DNA of 64,000 nt from JAJDIA01 sp031555735. GTDB taxonomy: Bacteria; Bacteroidota; Bacteroidia; Bacteroidales; Tannerellaceae. The position numbers and the translations under genes were made by a program. Under the pieces are notes generated by a model, which made no database searches, had not been told where the DNA came from, and was given only the letters and a program-made list of their open reading frames with translations. This document shows positions 7,674 to 17,476 of the stretch, one piece after another (the first letter of the stretch is position 1; the number at the start of each line of letters is the position of its first letter). Location of the stretch: assembly GCA_031555735.1 (NCBI GenBank), contig JAVBUE010000055.1:1-64000 (forward strand), written 5' to 3'.

Positions 7674-9080
7674 ATGACACTTCCTGCTGATTTTATCACC
7701 CGCACCCGCCAACTTCCGGGTATCGACTTCACCCAACTGGAGGAGGCGTTGCATACGGAGCCCCCTGTCAGCATCCGCATCAACAGGGCGAAAGGGATGG
7801 AAGTAGCCGGTGGGGAACCGGTGGGCTGGTGCAGTACGGGATATTACCTGCCCGAACGGTTGTCGTTCACCTTCGATCCGCTGTTCCATGCCGGGGCGTA
7901 CTATGTGCAGGAAGCTTCCTCCATGTTCCTGGAACAGGCGATCAAAGCGTATGTGCCGGAACCGGTGCGTTGTCTCGACCTCTGCGCGGCGCCGGGAGGG
8001 AAATCCACCCACTTAGCGTCCCTCCTGCCCGAAGGCAGTCTGCTGGTAAGCAATGAGGTGATCCGCCCGCGCAGCCATATCCTGGCAGAGAATATTGCCA
8101 AATGGGGCAATCCGCATGTGATCGTCACCCACAATGATCCGGGGCAGATCGGGGCATTGCGCCATTTCTTCGATGTGATCGTGACCGACGTTCCATGCTC
8201 CGGCGAAGGGATGTTCCGCAAAGACCCGGATAGCGTGCAGGAATGGAGCGAAGCCCATGTCAACCTGTGCGCCGCACGCCAACAGCGGATCCTGCGCGAT
8301 GTGTGGGAGGCGTTGAAACCCGGAGGCATATTAATCTATAGTACCTGTACATATAATACGGAAGAAAACGAGGAAAACATCCATTTCATCGTGCAGGAAT
8401 TAGGAGCCGATGTGCTGACTCTTCCGGACACCCACTCCTGGGAAATCACCGGGGCGCTCAGGTATGAATATCCCGTTTACCGCTTTTTCCCGCACAAGAC
8501 AAGGGGTGAAGGCTTTTTCCTGGCTGTCCTTCGCAAAGCCGACGGGGCGACGGACTGTATCAAACCCGCCTCCCGCGGGAAGAAAGAGAAAGGGAAAGCG
8601 CTCCCCCCCGTACCTCCTGTCGTGAAGACCTGGCTGCATCAACCCGAAGGGTTCCATCTGGAGACACAAGGGGAGTATATCCAGGCGATACCTGTCGCGC
8701 ATCTGCAGAGCCGGCAATTGATCGCCGCCTCGCTGCGGATCGTCTCCGCCGGGATCCGGTTAGGTGAGATGAAAGGAAAAGACCTGATCCCCGATCAGGC
8801 GCTGGCGTTGAGCACGGCGCTGGAAAAAGGGGCGTTCCCCACGGTCGCCCTGGATTGGGAGCAGGCGATCCGTTTCCTGAAAAAAGAAGCGTTGACCCTC
8901 GATCCGGCAATGCCCAAAGGCTATGTGCTCCTTACGTATAAAAGGCTCCCGCTGGGTTTTGCCAAGAACCTGGGGAGCAGGGCGAACAACCTGTATCCGC
9001 AGGAGTGGCGGATCCGGTCGGGGTATCTGCCGGAGAACGTGAAATTACCGGATGATGCCATCCATCAAACAAACAGTTAA
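7674..9080 (+). CDS. RsmF/NOL1-NOP2-Sun family RNA cytosine-C5 methyltransferase
   Basis: A 468-residue protein with the m5C RNA methyltransferase core: SAM-binding LDLCAAPGGKSTHLASL (101-117), DVPCSGEGMFRK (172-183, Cys175) and STCTYNTEENEEN (223-235, Cys225). The two cysteines are the release and catalytic residues of the family. The C-terminal third (GFAKNLGSRANNLYPQEWRI) resembles the PUA-like RNA-binding part of RsmF/YebU. The probable job is 5-methylation of a cytosine in 16S rRNA (C1407 in E. coli RsmF), but the target here is an inference. ATG 7674 fits the promoter at 7646. The CotH gene starts 19 bases after the stop. Confidence 0.88.
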   Translation: MTLPADFITRTRQLPGIDFTQLEEALHTEPPVSIRINRAKGMEVAGGEPVGWCSTGYYLPERLSFTFDPLFHAGAYYVQEASSMFLEQAIKAYVPEPVRCLDLCAAPGGKSTHLASLLPEGSLLVSNEVIRPRSHILAENIAKWGNPHVIVTHNDPGQIGALRHFFDVIVTDVPCSGEGMFRKDPDSVQEWSEAHVNLCAARQQRILRDVWEALKPGGILIYSTCTYNTEENEENIHFIVQELGADVLTLPDTHSWEITGALRYEYPVYRFFPHKTRGEGFFLAVLRKADGATDCIKPASRGKKEKGKALPPVPPVVKTWLHQPEGFHLETQGEYIQAIPVAHLQSRQLIAASLRIVSAGIRLGEMKGKDLIPDQALALSTALEKGAFPTVALDWEQAIRFLKKEALTLDPAMPKGYVLLTYKRLPLGFAKNLGSRANNLYPQEWRIRSGYLPENVKLPDDAIHQTNS

Positions 9081-9099
9081 TCCTCTAAATAACATAGAA

Positions 9100-11088
9100 A
9101 TGAAAAAATCACTTACGGCCGTCATGCAGGTTTCCCTGTTGGTATCCTGTTGCTTCTGTGCCTCGGCGCAAAACGTTTCGGAGAAATTAGCCCCTGTCCA
9201 TATCATCGGAACGGCCACATCGGTAGATTATGCCAACAACATCCCTTCTTCCACCGTCAATACCCTGGCACATGCTTTCGATGGCAATTACCAGACGTAT
9301 TTGGCCACCTGGAACCGATCGGGCGGTTGGGCAGGATTGGATCTGGGAGAAAAGCATGTCATCACCAAGGTAGCCTTCAGTCCCCGGGAGAACTACGACA
9401 AGCGGTTGGTACTGGGTGTGTTCGAAGGCGCCAACAACCCCGATTTCGGAGATGCCGTCCCCTTGTTGCTGATCACCGAAACACCGGGATACAACACGAT
9501 GACGGAAAAAGCCGTTACCTGCTCCCGCGGATTCCGCTATGTACGCTATGTGGGGCCGAATGATGTCCGTTGTAACATTGCCGAACTTGCCTTCTACGGG
9601 TATAAGGGCGAAGGCGATAACTCGGTCGTCCCGCCGTTGACCAACCTCCCGTCGGTCGTCATCCATACCGCCAACGCGGAAAACATCGTGGAGAAAGAGA
9701 AATACATCCCCGGCATCGTTTCCTTTATCTCCGCCGACGGGAAGAATGTCTATACCGACAGCCTCGACATCAAGGGAAGAGGGAATGCCAGTTGGAATTT
9801 CGAAAAGAAACCCTACCGCCTGAAGCTGCGGAACAAAGCCAGCGTACTCGGTAATCCCGCCAAGGAAAAGAACTGGACACTGATCAACAACTACGGCGAC
9901 AAAACCCTGATGCGCAACCTGCTGGGGTTCGACCTGAGCAACCGCCTGGAGTTGCCTTACACACCGGCCGGACAGCCTGTCAACGTATTCCTCAATGGCG
10001 AATACAAAGGGTGTTATCAACTCTGCGACCAGATCGAGGTGGCGGATAAGCGGGTGGAGGTGACCAAAATGAAGGCTGCCGATACTTCCGGCGATAATCT
10101 CACAGGCGGCTACCTGATTGAAATCGATGCCTATGCCTCCCAGGAACCCGCAACATCCATGTTCACCTCGTTCCGCTACAGCATCCCCGTCACCATCAAA
10201 TACCCGAAAGACGACGAGATCGTCCCGGCGCAACACACGTACATCAAATCGCATTTTGAGGATTTCCTGATGACCCTGCAATCGACAAACTATACCGACC
10301 CCGCCACCGGTTTCCGTAAATTCCTCGACACCCAGACGTTTATCCGCCACTTCCTGGTAGGCGAACTCAGCGGGAATACGGATACATACTGGAGTGTATA
10401 TATGTATAAAGACCGGCTGAGCAACCAATTCCTCACCGGTCCGGTATGGGATTTCGACATCGCATTCGACAACGACAGGCGGACATACCCCGTCAACCTG
10501 ATCAGCGATTGGATTTGTCTTTCCTCCAAGAGCAGTTGTGCCGGCGATGCCCGTTCGATGGTCAGACGCATCCTCTCCGACCCGCTCTTCCTGAAGGAGC
10601 TGAAGGAGACCTATGCCTACTACCGCGATCACGGCATCCTGTCGGCAGAAGCGCTGACGCAGGTGATAGACGGGTATGAGGAAGAACTGGGCCAGTCGCA
10701 ACAACTGAATTTCACCCGTTGGAACATCATGAACACAAAGGTACACGAAAACCCGGTCATACACGGTTCCTATGCCGCCGAAGTGGCCAATGTGCGCAGT
10801 TACCTGCAAAGCCGGATCGCCTGGATGGACCGTAAACTGGAATACCAGCCGACAGGGAACGATGCATCCCTATTCCCGACCGTAGCCGTCAGCGCGTATG
10901 CAGACCGGATCGAAATCACCGGTCTTCCGCAAGGCGCCCGGGCGCAGATCGTCACCCTTTCCGGACAGCTGGCCGCTACCCTGAGCGGCGAAGGGAATCA
11001 CTCGATCCCGGCGGCCAAAGGGTTGTATGTCGTACAGTTACATCATCCGCAGGAAGGAGAGAAAACCGTGAAATGCATTGTGTACTGA
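9100..11088 (+). CDS. Secreted CotH-kinase family protein with F5/8C-like domain
   Basis: ATG 9100 starts a signal peptide (MKKSLTAVMQVSLLVSCCFC ASAQ), preferred over an upstream ATG at 9052 that overlaps the previous gene. The mature protein begins with a galactose-binding, F5/8 type C-like region (SVDYANN ... AFDGNYQTYLATW ... IAELAFYGY, about 30-170). A CotH domain follows, with KGRGNASWNFEKKPYRLKL, LMRNLLGFDLS, GCYQLCDQIEV and GPVWDFDIAFDND. CotH enzymes are atypical protein kinases that phosphorylate exported proteins in spore coats; the role in Bacteroidales is unknown. The end (ITGLPQGARAQIVTLSGQ ... GLYVVQL ... KCIVY) looks like a type IX secretion sorting domain, so surface attachment is likely. 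Confidence 0.82.
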   Translation: MKKSLTAVMQVSLLVSCCFCASAQNVSEKLAPVHIIGTATSVDYANNIPSSTVNTLAHAFDGNYQTYLATWNRSGGWAGLDLGEKHVITKVAFSPRENYDKRLVLGVFEGANNPDFGDAVPLLLITETPGYNTMTEKAVTCSRGFRYVRYVGPNDVRCNIAELAFYGYKGEGDNSVVPPLTNLPSVVIHTANAENIVEKEKYIPGIVSFISADGKNVYTDSLDIKGRGNASWNFEKKPYRLKLRNKASVLGNPAKEKNWTLINNYGDKTLMRNLLGFDLSNRLELPYTPAGQPVNVFLNGEYKGCYQLCDQIEVADKRVEVTKMKAADTSGDNLTGGYLIEIDAYASQEPATSMFTSFRYSIPVTIKYPKDDEIVPAQHTYIKSHFEDFLMTLQSTNYTDPATGFRKFLDTQTFIRHFLVGELSGNTDTYWSVYMYKDRLSNQFLTGPVWDFDIAFDNDRRTYPVNLISDWICLSSKSSCAGDARSMVRRILSDPLFLKELKETYAYYRDHGILSAEALTQVIDGYEEELGQSQQLNFTRWNIMNTKVHENPVIHGSYAAEVANVRSYLQSRIAWMDRKLEYQPTGNDASLFPTVAVSAYADRIEITGLPQGARAQIVTLSGQLAATLSGEGNHSIPAAKGLYVVQLHHPQEGEKTVKCIVY

Positions 11089-11207
11089 CCATGTACGCTT
11101 GATAATATTTTTTAACGCACTATGTGCAACCTGCCGCCTGTTTCATGCGTCAGTATAAGGTATATACCCACCGGGTATCCCTTTCTCCGAATTAATACAA
11201 CAACCAT

Positions 11208-11726
11208 ATGGGATTCAGCAACTATTTTTCCAAAAAGAAAACACCGCTACCGGAAGTCAAACAAGACCCACTGCCTGCCGAAGGCATCATACAGGGGGAA
11301 GATACACATGTATCCTGTGCCACCCGTATGCCTATCGACCTGATTTACGCCTACCTCCGGGAGGATTACGAGAAGAGGGGATATGAAGATGCCCTCGCCA
11401 ACCCGGACAATGCGTATAAAGAGCTCAACAAATCGTTGATCCACAGCGAATTTGAAATTCTCTTCAAACAGGTGAACCGCCGGTATGAAGACGACCTGAA
11501 AGAGATTGAATTCCATATCCAGTCGCGTACCGAAGCCGGCTTGCTGGATGTGGTGGAACAACTGAAGACGCGGAGAGACATCTTCCTGCAGCACCTCACG
11601 GAAATGAAAGGGATGGAAGCCGACCTAAAAAACAACACCTCCTATATGGGACGGATGCTGTTCGCCTACGAACGGGGATTCCTCCGGGGATTAGCCGCAT
11701 TGTCACTTGGTACCTTTAAAAAATAA
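11208..11726 (+). CDS. Uncharacterised protein, partner of DUF4407 gene
   Basis: A 172-residue soluble protein I do not recognise. It is rich in charged residues, with long predicted helices (about 45-150, e.g. YEDDLKEIEFHIQSRTEAGL), and has no signal peptide or membrane segment. It is separated by 5 bases from the DUF4407 membrane protein gene, so the two are probably cotranscribed and may interact. An upstream in-frame-looking start at 11122 is in another frame and is not supported. The 119 bases before it contain no clear TAnnTTTG box. Confidence 0.7.
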   Translation: MGFSNYFSKKKTPLPEVKQDPLPAEGIIQGEDTHVSCATRMPIDLIYAYLREDYEKRGYEDALANPDNAYKELNKSLIHSEFEILFKQVNRRYEDDLKEIEFHIQSRTEAGLLDVVEQLKTRRDIFLQHLTEMKGMEADLKNNTSYMGRMLFAYERGFLRGLAALSLGTFKK

Positions 11727-11731
11727 GTCGT

Positions 11732-12697
11732 ATGAGCTGGTGGATTAAGTTAGGCTGCTTTCTGACGGGTTGGAACAGCCAGATATTGAAGAGTTGCAGT
11801 GAAGCAAGTTTCAAACAATTGAAGAAATATACGGCGGCACTGATCATCCTGATCATCCTCTGGGCGTTTACGGGATACTGCTTTGCGGAACGGTATGTAG
11901 GTGCGCCGGTATGGGGATGCGTGATCACGTCGGTCATCTTCGTCGTCATCGTCCTGCAGATCGAACGGCAGATTATCCTGACCGTCGGGCGCAATAAGTG
12001 GCCGTCGATCTTCCGTATCTTCATCGCGTTCATCATGGCCATCTTAGGCTCAACCATTATCGACCAGATCATTTTCGGAGAAGATATCGACCGGAAAATG
12101 ATCGAGATCGTGGACCGGAACGTAGAAGAACAGCTACCCATGCGGTTGAGCGTCATCGACACCAAGCTGGCGGATATACAGACCGAGATCGATTCGTTAG
12201 ACAAGGTAAACATCGCCCTCAACGAAGAGATCATGAAAAAGCCTACGATCAATACCGTATCCACCAGCACCACCTACCAACGCGAACGGCAGACCGACGG
12301 CACATACAAGGAAGTGCCCCAACGGACCGTTTCCACCTCTCCGGTGGAAAACCCGCGGATCAAGCAGGTGGAGACCAACAATGAGAACCTCAAGCGCCTG
12401 CGCCAGCAGCACGAAGCCTATACCGCGCAAAAGATAGACGCTGAAAGCACCCTCCGGAAAGAACTGGCTTCCAAGAGCGGATTCCTGGAAGAGCTGAACG
12501 CGATGATGGAGATTATCCTCACCCGCAAGATCGCGATGGCGTTCTACATCATCGTCTTCCTGTTCCTCATCTCCCTCGAACTCTTTGTGGTGACGAGTAA
12601 GATTGGCGACCAGAAGAGCGACTACGAGCTCATTGTAGAGCACCAGCTTAAAAGCAGGAAGGCAGGGTTGGAAGAGTTGGGAAGGCAGATCACATAG
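11732..12697 (+). CDS. DUF4407 membrane protein
   Basis: A 321-residue protein with three N-terminal membrane segments (about 34-51, 60-77 and 88-108), a long helical coiled-coil stretch (about 115-265) rich in Glu, Lys and Arg, and one more membrane segment near the C-terminus (about 268-290: IAMAFYIIVFLFLISLELFVV). This matches DUF4407, a Bacteroidetes-heavy family without a known function. Its position directly after the soluble helical protein suggests a two-part membrane complex (inference). It converges with ppk1, 4 bases between stops. Confidence 0.8.
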   Translation: MSWWIKLGCFLTGWNSQILKSCSEASFKQLKKYTAALIILIILWAFTGYCFAERYVGAPVWGCVITSVIFVVIVLQIERQIILTVGRNKWPSIFRIFIAFIMAILGSTIIDQIIFGEDIDRKMIEIVDRNVEEQLPMRLSVIDTKLADIQTEIDSLDKVNIALNEEIMKKPTINTVSTSTTYQRERQTDGTYKEVPQRTVSTSPVENPRIKQVETNNENLKRLRQQHEAYTAQKIDAESTLRKELASKSGFLEELNAMMEIILTRKIAMAFYIIVFLFLISLELFVVTSKIGDQKSDYELIVEHQLKSRKAGLEELGRQIT

Positions 12698-12701
12698 CCG
12701 T

Positions 12702-14774
12702 CTATTCGTTCTTCCCCTTCAGGTAGTTGTAGATAGCCAGCTGCGAGCGGGTCTTGTCCGGGTTGTCGTCGCGCTTGAAGTTATTGGCCAACCGTTCGTC
12801 GATCCGGCAGGCTTTCACATTATCGCTTAACTGGATGCGCAGGATATCGATGATCTCCTGCCGGATAAGGGGATCGAGCACCGGCGCTGCCGTTTCGATC
12901 CGCCGGCTCAGGTTACGGCGCATCCAGTCGGCCGAAGTCAGGAACACCTCCTCCGCCCCATTGTTGTGGAAATACCAGATACGGGCATGTTCGAGAAACA
13001 TATCCACAATGCGGGTGATGCGGATATTCCGGCTGAAAGGCTGATCGGGGATCAGGCAACAGATGCCGCGTACGATCAGGTCGATCTCCACCCCCTGTTC
13101 ACTGGCGTGATACAGTTCGTCGATCATCTGCTGGTCGTGCAGCCCGTTCATCTTCAGGATGATATACCCGCGCCGCCCGGCTTTCACATGGGCGATTTCC
13201 CGGTGGATCATCCGTTTCAGTTCGTCCACCATATTAAAGCGCGCCACCAGCAGATGCCGGAAACAAACTTCTTCCTGCGCGATGTTTCCTTCCAACACGT
13301 CGAACACCTGGTTGATCTCGGCGATGATGCCCGGATGCGTCGTAAGCAAGGCCATATCGGCATAGACCCGGGCTGTTTTCTCGTTGAAATTGCCCGTGCT
13401 CAGATAGGCGAAGTTCCGCCGTTTCTTCCCGTTACCGGTCTCTTTCCGGAGGATGACCGCCACCTTGGCATGCACCTTTAGCCCGGGGATACTGTAGATG
13501 ATCCGGATACCCGCCTGCTCCATAAACCGGGCGGTTTCCATATTTTGCTCTTCGTCGAAGCGCGCTTTCAATTCTACGAATACGGTCACTTTCTTTTGGT
13601 TCTGCGCGGCGCTGATCAGGGCGTTGATAACGGCCGAATTCTCGGCTACGCGGTACTGGGTGATCTTGATCTCTTCCACCTTCGGATCGAAGGCCGCCTC
13701 CATCAGGAAACGGATCAGGTAGTCGAACGAATGGTAGGGAAAATGCAGCAGGAGGTCTTTCTTCTTCACCGCTTTGAGTACCGAGTTTTTCTCGTCGAGA
13801 AAAGGAACGCGCATGGGAGCCGGCACTTGCTGCTCCAGCCGTTTGCCGGATGGGTTGGGCAGTTGGACCAGGTCTTGCAGGTTAAGGTATCGGCCTCCCA
13901 GCACGAGGTCTTCCTGCTGGATACCGAAGGCTTCGCAGATAAAGGCCAGGAAATCGGGTGGCATCGCACAGTCGTACATGAACCGGCTCAGGTCGCCCAC
14001 CTTACGTTGCTTCACTTTCTTGCGGATATGCTCCACGATGTTATCCCTTTTCACATCTTCCAGATAGATATCCGCATCACGGGAGATCTTGATGCTGTAA
14101 CAGCTGTCGATCTCATAGCCCGGGAAGACGCTGGGCAGGTTCGCCCGGATCATATCGTCGCTGAGCATGATGTAATGCCGCCCTTCCTCCTCGGGCAGTT
14201 CGATGAAACGGGGCACCTTGGAATAAGGGATCTTCATCAGGGCATAGTGATATTCGGGCGTTGCGGCAACCGGTAGATGCTTGCCCTTCTTCGTCATGCG
14301 GACCACGAGGTACAACCGCCGGTCGCGGATAAACAGACGGATACCCGGTTGAATCATGATCGGCGCAAGGAACGGGAAAACCTCCTCGTTGAAGTAATCC
14401 CGGACAAAGGCGGTATGGAAAGGCAGCGGACGGCTATCCTGATACAGGTGGATATTCAGCTTGTCCAGCTCGGCGGTGATACCGGCAAAGATACGGTAGA
14501 ACTCACCCTGTTGACGGTTCACCTCCTGCGTGATCTCGGCAAGGGTTTCTTCCGCATCGTCCACGTTTTCTTCCACATACCGGTTCCGCAGGATCACCCC
14601 GCGGTGTTCCGCCACACGTATCTCATAGAACTCTTCGAGGTTGGACGAATAGATCGACAGGAATTTGATCCGCTCATAGATGGGCAGCGACAGGTCTTCC
14701 GCTTCCAACAATATCCGGTAGTTGAAAGACAGCCAACTGATATCTCGCTTAAAGTAACGGTATGCGGTTTCCAT
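12702..14774 (-). CDS. ppk1: Polyphosphate kinase 1
   Basis: A 690-residue PPK1 of normal length. It opens with YRYFKRDISWLSFNYRILLEA and keeps SSNLEEFYEIRV, KITQYRVAENS, KVHAKVAVI (His435, the position of the phospho-histidine in E. coli PPK), YLSTGNFNEKTARVYADM and FLEHARIWYFHN (His596, matching the second essential His). The enzyme reversibly builds inorganic polyphosphate from ATP at the membrane or cytoplasm. It is divergent from the phosphoesterase gene, with 126 bases between the starts holding TA-rich promoter-like boxes (TATATTTA on this strand, TACTTTTA on the other). No ppx gene is adjacent. Confidence 0.97.
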   Translation of the reverse strand: METAYRYFKRDISWLSFNYRILLEAEDLSLPIYERIKFLSIYSSNLEEFYEIRVAEHRGVILRNRYVEENVDDAEETLAEITQEVNRQQGEFYRIFAGITAELDKLNIHLYQDSRPLPFHTAFVRDYFNEEVFPFLAPIMIQPGIRLFIRDRRLYLVVRMTKKGKHLPVAATPEYHYALMKIPYSKVPRFIELPEEEGRHYIMLSDDMIRANLPSVFPGYEIDSCYSIKISRDADIYLEDVKRDNIVEHIRKKVKQRKVGDLSRFMYDCAMPPDFLAFICEAFGIQQEDLVLGGRYLNLQDLVQLPNPSGKRLEQQVPAPMRVPFLDEKNSVLKAVKKKDLLLHFPYHSFDYLIRFLMEAAFDPKVEEIKITQYRVAENSAVINALISAAQNQKKVTVFVELKARFDEEQNMETARFMEQAGIRIIYSIPGLKVHAKVAVILRKETGNGKKRRNFAYLSTGNFNEKTARVYADMALLTTHPGIIAEINQVFDVLEGNIAQEEVCFRHLLVARFNMVDELKRMIHREIAHVKAGRRGYIILKMNGLHDQQMIDELYHASEQGVEIDLIVRGICCLIPDQPFSRNIRITRIVDMFLEHARIWYFHNNGAEEVFLTSADWMRRNLSRRIETAAPVLDPLIRQEIIDILRIQLSDNVKACRIDERLANNFKRDDNPDKTRSQLAIYNYLKGKNE

Positions 14775-14900
14775 CCTGTGTGTTCTTTGCTGGTAAATAT
14801 AGGGCCTGTTTTACCCATTCCCAAATAATTCAGGTAAAATATGGCGGTCCAAATCACTTTTCCTCTTACTTTTACCTGCTAAACAAACAAAGCAGGGGAA

Positions 14901-15395
14901 ATGTTGTCGATCGGATTACTTTCAGACACACACGGATGGTGGGATGAGGCATACGCCACCTACTTCCAATCGTGCGACGAGATATGGCATGCAGGAGATA
15001 TCGGATCAGACCAGGTAGCAACCCGGTTGGCGGCTATCGCACCTGTCCGTGCCGTCCACGGGAATATCGACGGGTATCCTCTCCGGTCGATCTATCCGAA
15101 AACCGCCCATTTCACCGTAGAAAATGTCCGTGTGATGATGACGCATATCGGCGGTTATCCCGGACGCTTTGACCCGGGCATCCGGCAGGAGTTGTTTGAT
15201 ACCCGCCCCCAGCTCTTTGTATGCGGCCATTCGCATATCCTGAAAGTAGCGTTCGACCCCACCCTGAACTGCCTCTGCATCAACCCGGGAGCGGCCGGGA
15301 AAAGCGGATTCCATCTGGTACGTACGCTGGTACGTTTCCGGATAGACGGGAAAGAGATCAAAGACCTGGAAGTAATCGAATTAGGAAACCGTTGA
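14901..15395 (+). CDS. YfcE/MJ0936-type metallophosphoesterase
   Basis: A 164-residue calcineurin-like phosphoesterase with all the metal-binding blocks: LLSDTHG (DxH), HAGDIGS (GD), VHGNIDG (GNxD), MTHIGG and CGHSHI (GHxH). Such small proteins hydrolyse phosphodiesters with Mn2+ or similar metals; the biological substrate is unknown. ATG 14901 has TACTTTTA at 14867-14874 upstream. Its last 15 bases overlap the convergent membrane-protein gene that ends at 15381. Confidence 0.9.
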   Translation: MLSIGLLSDTHGWWDEAYATYFQSCDEIWHAGDIGSDQVATRLAAIAPVRAVHGNIDGYPLRSIYPKTAHFTVENVRVMMTHIGGYPGRFDPGIRQELFDTRPQLFVCGHSHILKVAFDPTLNCLCINPGAAGKSGFHLVRTLVRFRIDGKEIKDLEVIELGNR

Positions 15396-16565
15396 GTCGT
15401 CGTCGGCATCGAATTCCTGTCGGATCTTTTCCGACACCTCCTGCCCGTTGTTCCCGCAGCAGAAGTTCTCCGCGTACAGGATCGTTTGTTGCAGGTAAGG
15501 GAATTCCTTTACAAAGTAACTGCTGAAGATACCCGTATTCAGGTTTTCCTGGATTTGCCGGGTTGTCCATAATTTACCGGCACGCCGCTTATACTTCTTG
15601 TACCGGTCGTTCGAATGCAGGCAAATGGCATATAAATAGACGAGGTGTTTCACCTTCTCGTCTTCATAGGTATAACGAATCAGGAAACGGGGGCAGACTT
15701 CTTTTTCATGCTGCAGGTCGCCCAACGCCTCCTTGACGGTCTGGTCGATGGTATGGCGGTACAACACATACTGGTTGAACGGGATATCAAAGGTGTCCGG
15801 CGATACATATTCGCCTTTGTTCCGCTTGATCAGGTATAACATCCCGTCATAGACAAGGGCGATGCGGACAATCGGGTGATAGAACTTTTTAGGCAATGTG
15901 CGGGCCACCGAACGGGCAATGCATCCCACTACCTTGTTGGCATCATCGAGTACCGGAAGCCACATTTCTTTCTTCAGGCTTCCGCGCATCATCGATAGCC
16001 TGATCTGTTCATAAAGGATGATCAATACCCCGATAACCACTTCAAGCTCCCGGTACAGGAACTGGGCGAAGTGCTCATTCCGCATCGAATCCGGCAGCGT
16101 GGTATATATCAGGACGATGAACAGATGCAAGGTATATAGCCCCTGCACCAGTTGGGTCAGGAAGTAGAACTCATTGAGGGTCGTACGGATATAGGTTCTC
16201 CGGTAGAGCGGATGATGGGAATTGCGGAGCCTCCTCAACAACGGGCGGCGGGTAAATCCGATCAGCGCCAGCACCACTACCAATATCACCTCCACGATCA
16301 GCGGTGTATAGTCGAACAATACAGGCTCCATACCGAAGAACAGGAAAAAAGAATACAACACCAGGGTTACGGCAGTAGGCGCCAACATAAGTAGTTGGAT
16401 CTTGTCCCGTGTCCACAGGATGAACACCCCCGCCAGCACGAAACAGGCGCCGATACCGATCAGAAAAGAGGGGAAGTAAGGAAGGAAGTTATCCAAAAAC
16501 ATGAACACAAGCAATGGGATCAACCCAATTGCGTGGTTATTCATCCGATGGCTGATTTTGTTCAT
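15381..16565 (-). CDS. Uncharacterised membrane protein with Nudix-like soluble domain
   Basis: A 394-residue protein. The first 100 residues hold about four membrane segments (12-30, 33-50, 58-77 and 86-103), and two more lie near 135-155 and 178-195. The soluble half begins LPVLDDANKVVGCIARSVA and continues with HPIVRIALVYDGMLYLIKR, a pattern like the start of a Nudix hydrolase. I cannot find the Nudix box (GX5EX7REUXEEXGU), so enzymatic activity is doubtful. It lies 65 bases downstream of lipA on the same strand and may be in that transcript. Conserved hypothetical at best. Confidence 0.7.
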   Translation of the reverse strand: MNKISHRMNNHAIGLIPLLVFMFLDNFLPYFPSFLIGIGACFVLAGVFILWTRDKIQLLMLAPTAVTLVLYSFFLFFGMEPVLFDYTPLIVEVILVVVLALIGFTRRPLLRRLRNSHHPLYRRTYIRTTLNEFYFLTQLVQGLYTLHLFIVLIYTTLPDSMRNEHFAQFLYRELEVVIGVLIILYEQIRLSMMRGSLKKEMWLPVLDDANKVVGCIARSVARTLPKKFYHPIVRIALVYDGMLYLIKRNKGEYVSPDTFDIPFNQYVLYRHTIDQTVKEALGDLQHEKEVCPRFLIRYTYEDEKVKHLVYLYAICLHSNDRYKKYKRRAGKLWTTRQIQENLNTGIFSSYFVKEFPYLQQTILYAENFCCGNNGQEVSEKIRQEFDADDDSTVS

Positions 16566-16630
16566 GATACAATACCCCTTCCTGATTCTTACTGTACTAT
16601 ATAAACACTCTTAACGTAGATTTGTTCATT

Positions 16631-17476
16631 TCATACGTGCCTTTCTGCATGGTAGGAAGAACGTACCAGCGGGGCGCTCTCCACAACCTTGAATCCTTTT
16701 TGCAGGGCAACCGTCTTATACTGATCGAATTGCTGAGGGGTAATATAGGATGTGACGGGTATATGTTTGCGGGAGGGTTGCAAATACTGTCCGATGGTGA
16801 ATACCGTCACACCCGATGCCAGGGCGTCGTCCATCAGGCTATACACTTCTTCTTCGGTCTCCCCGAGTCCCACCATGATCCCTGTTTTGGCGGTCACGCC
16901 CTGTTCGGCGATCCGCCGGAGCACCTGCAGGCTCACATCATACCGTGCTGCGCTGCGGATGGCGGGAGTCAGCCGGGGCACCGTTTCCAGGTTATGGGAA
17001 ATGATATCCGGCGCCGCCTCGACCACCAGGTCCACCAGCCCCGTCTTTCCCTGGAAGTCGGGGATAAGCACTTCCAATGTCGTTGCGGGATTGGCGGCCC
17101 GGACGGCCGTGATGGTTTTCGCCCAATGCGAAGCCCCCATATCCGGCAGGTCGTCACGATCCACGGAAGTGATCACGGCATGCTTCAGCTCCATCAGGCG
17201 GATACTTTCCGCCACGCGGGCCGGCTCATCCGGATCGAGAGGCATCGGCCTGCCCGTCTTGGTGTTACAGAACCGGCAGGAGCGGGTACAGATATCCCCG
17301 GCAATCATGAAAGTGGCTGTTCCCCTGCCCCAACACTCGCCCATGTTCGGGCAACGACCGCTGGAGCAGATCGTATGCAGGCAATGCGATTCGACAATAC
17401 TTTTCGTGCGTGTGAACTGCTCATTCCCACCCAGTCGTATTTTCAGCCAGTCAGGTTTAGGCACATGCGTCGCCAT
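16631..17476 (-). CDS. lipA: Lipoyl synthase LipA
   Basis: A 281-residue LipA. The auxiliary cluster motif CX4CX5C is Cys37, Cys42 and Cys48 (CSSGRCPNMGEC), the radical-SAM motif CX3CX2C is Cys63, Cys67 and Cys70 (CTRSCRFC), and RSSYHAE stands at the C-terminus. LipA inserts two sulfurs into protein-bound octanoyl groups to make lipoate for 2-oxoacid dehydrogenases and the glycine cleavage H protein. Its ATG overlaps the stop of the upstream peptidase gene (TGATG at 17474-17478), so translation is probably coupled. No lipB is in the window. Confidence 0.97.
   Translation of the reverse strand: MATHVPKPDWLKIRLGGNEQFTRTKSIVESHCLHTICSSGRCPNMGECWGRGTATFMIAGDICTRSCRFCNTKTGRPMPLDPDEPARVAESIRLMELKHAVITSVDRDDLPDMGASHWAKTITAVRAANPATTLEVLIPDFQGKTGLVDLVVEAAPDIISHNLETVPRLTPAIRSAARYDVSLQVLRRIAEQGVTAKTGIMVGLGETEEEVYSLMDDALASGVTVFTIGQYLQPSRKHIPVTSYITPQQFDQYKTVALQKGFKVVESAPLVRSSYHAERHV

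Noticed and set aside
9052..9099. Earlier ATG for the CotH protein
   Set aside because: It overlaps the previous gene and places 16 polar residues before a standard signal peptide at 9100.
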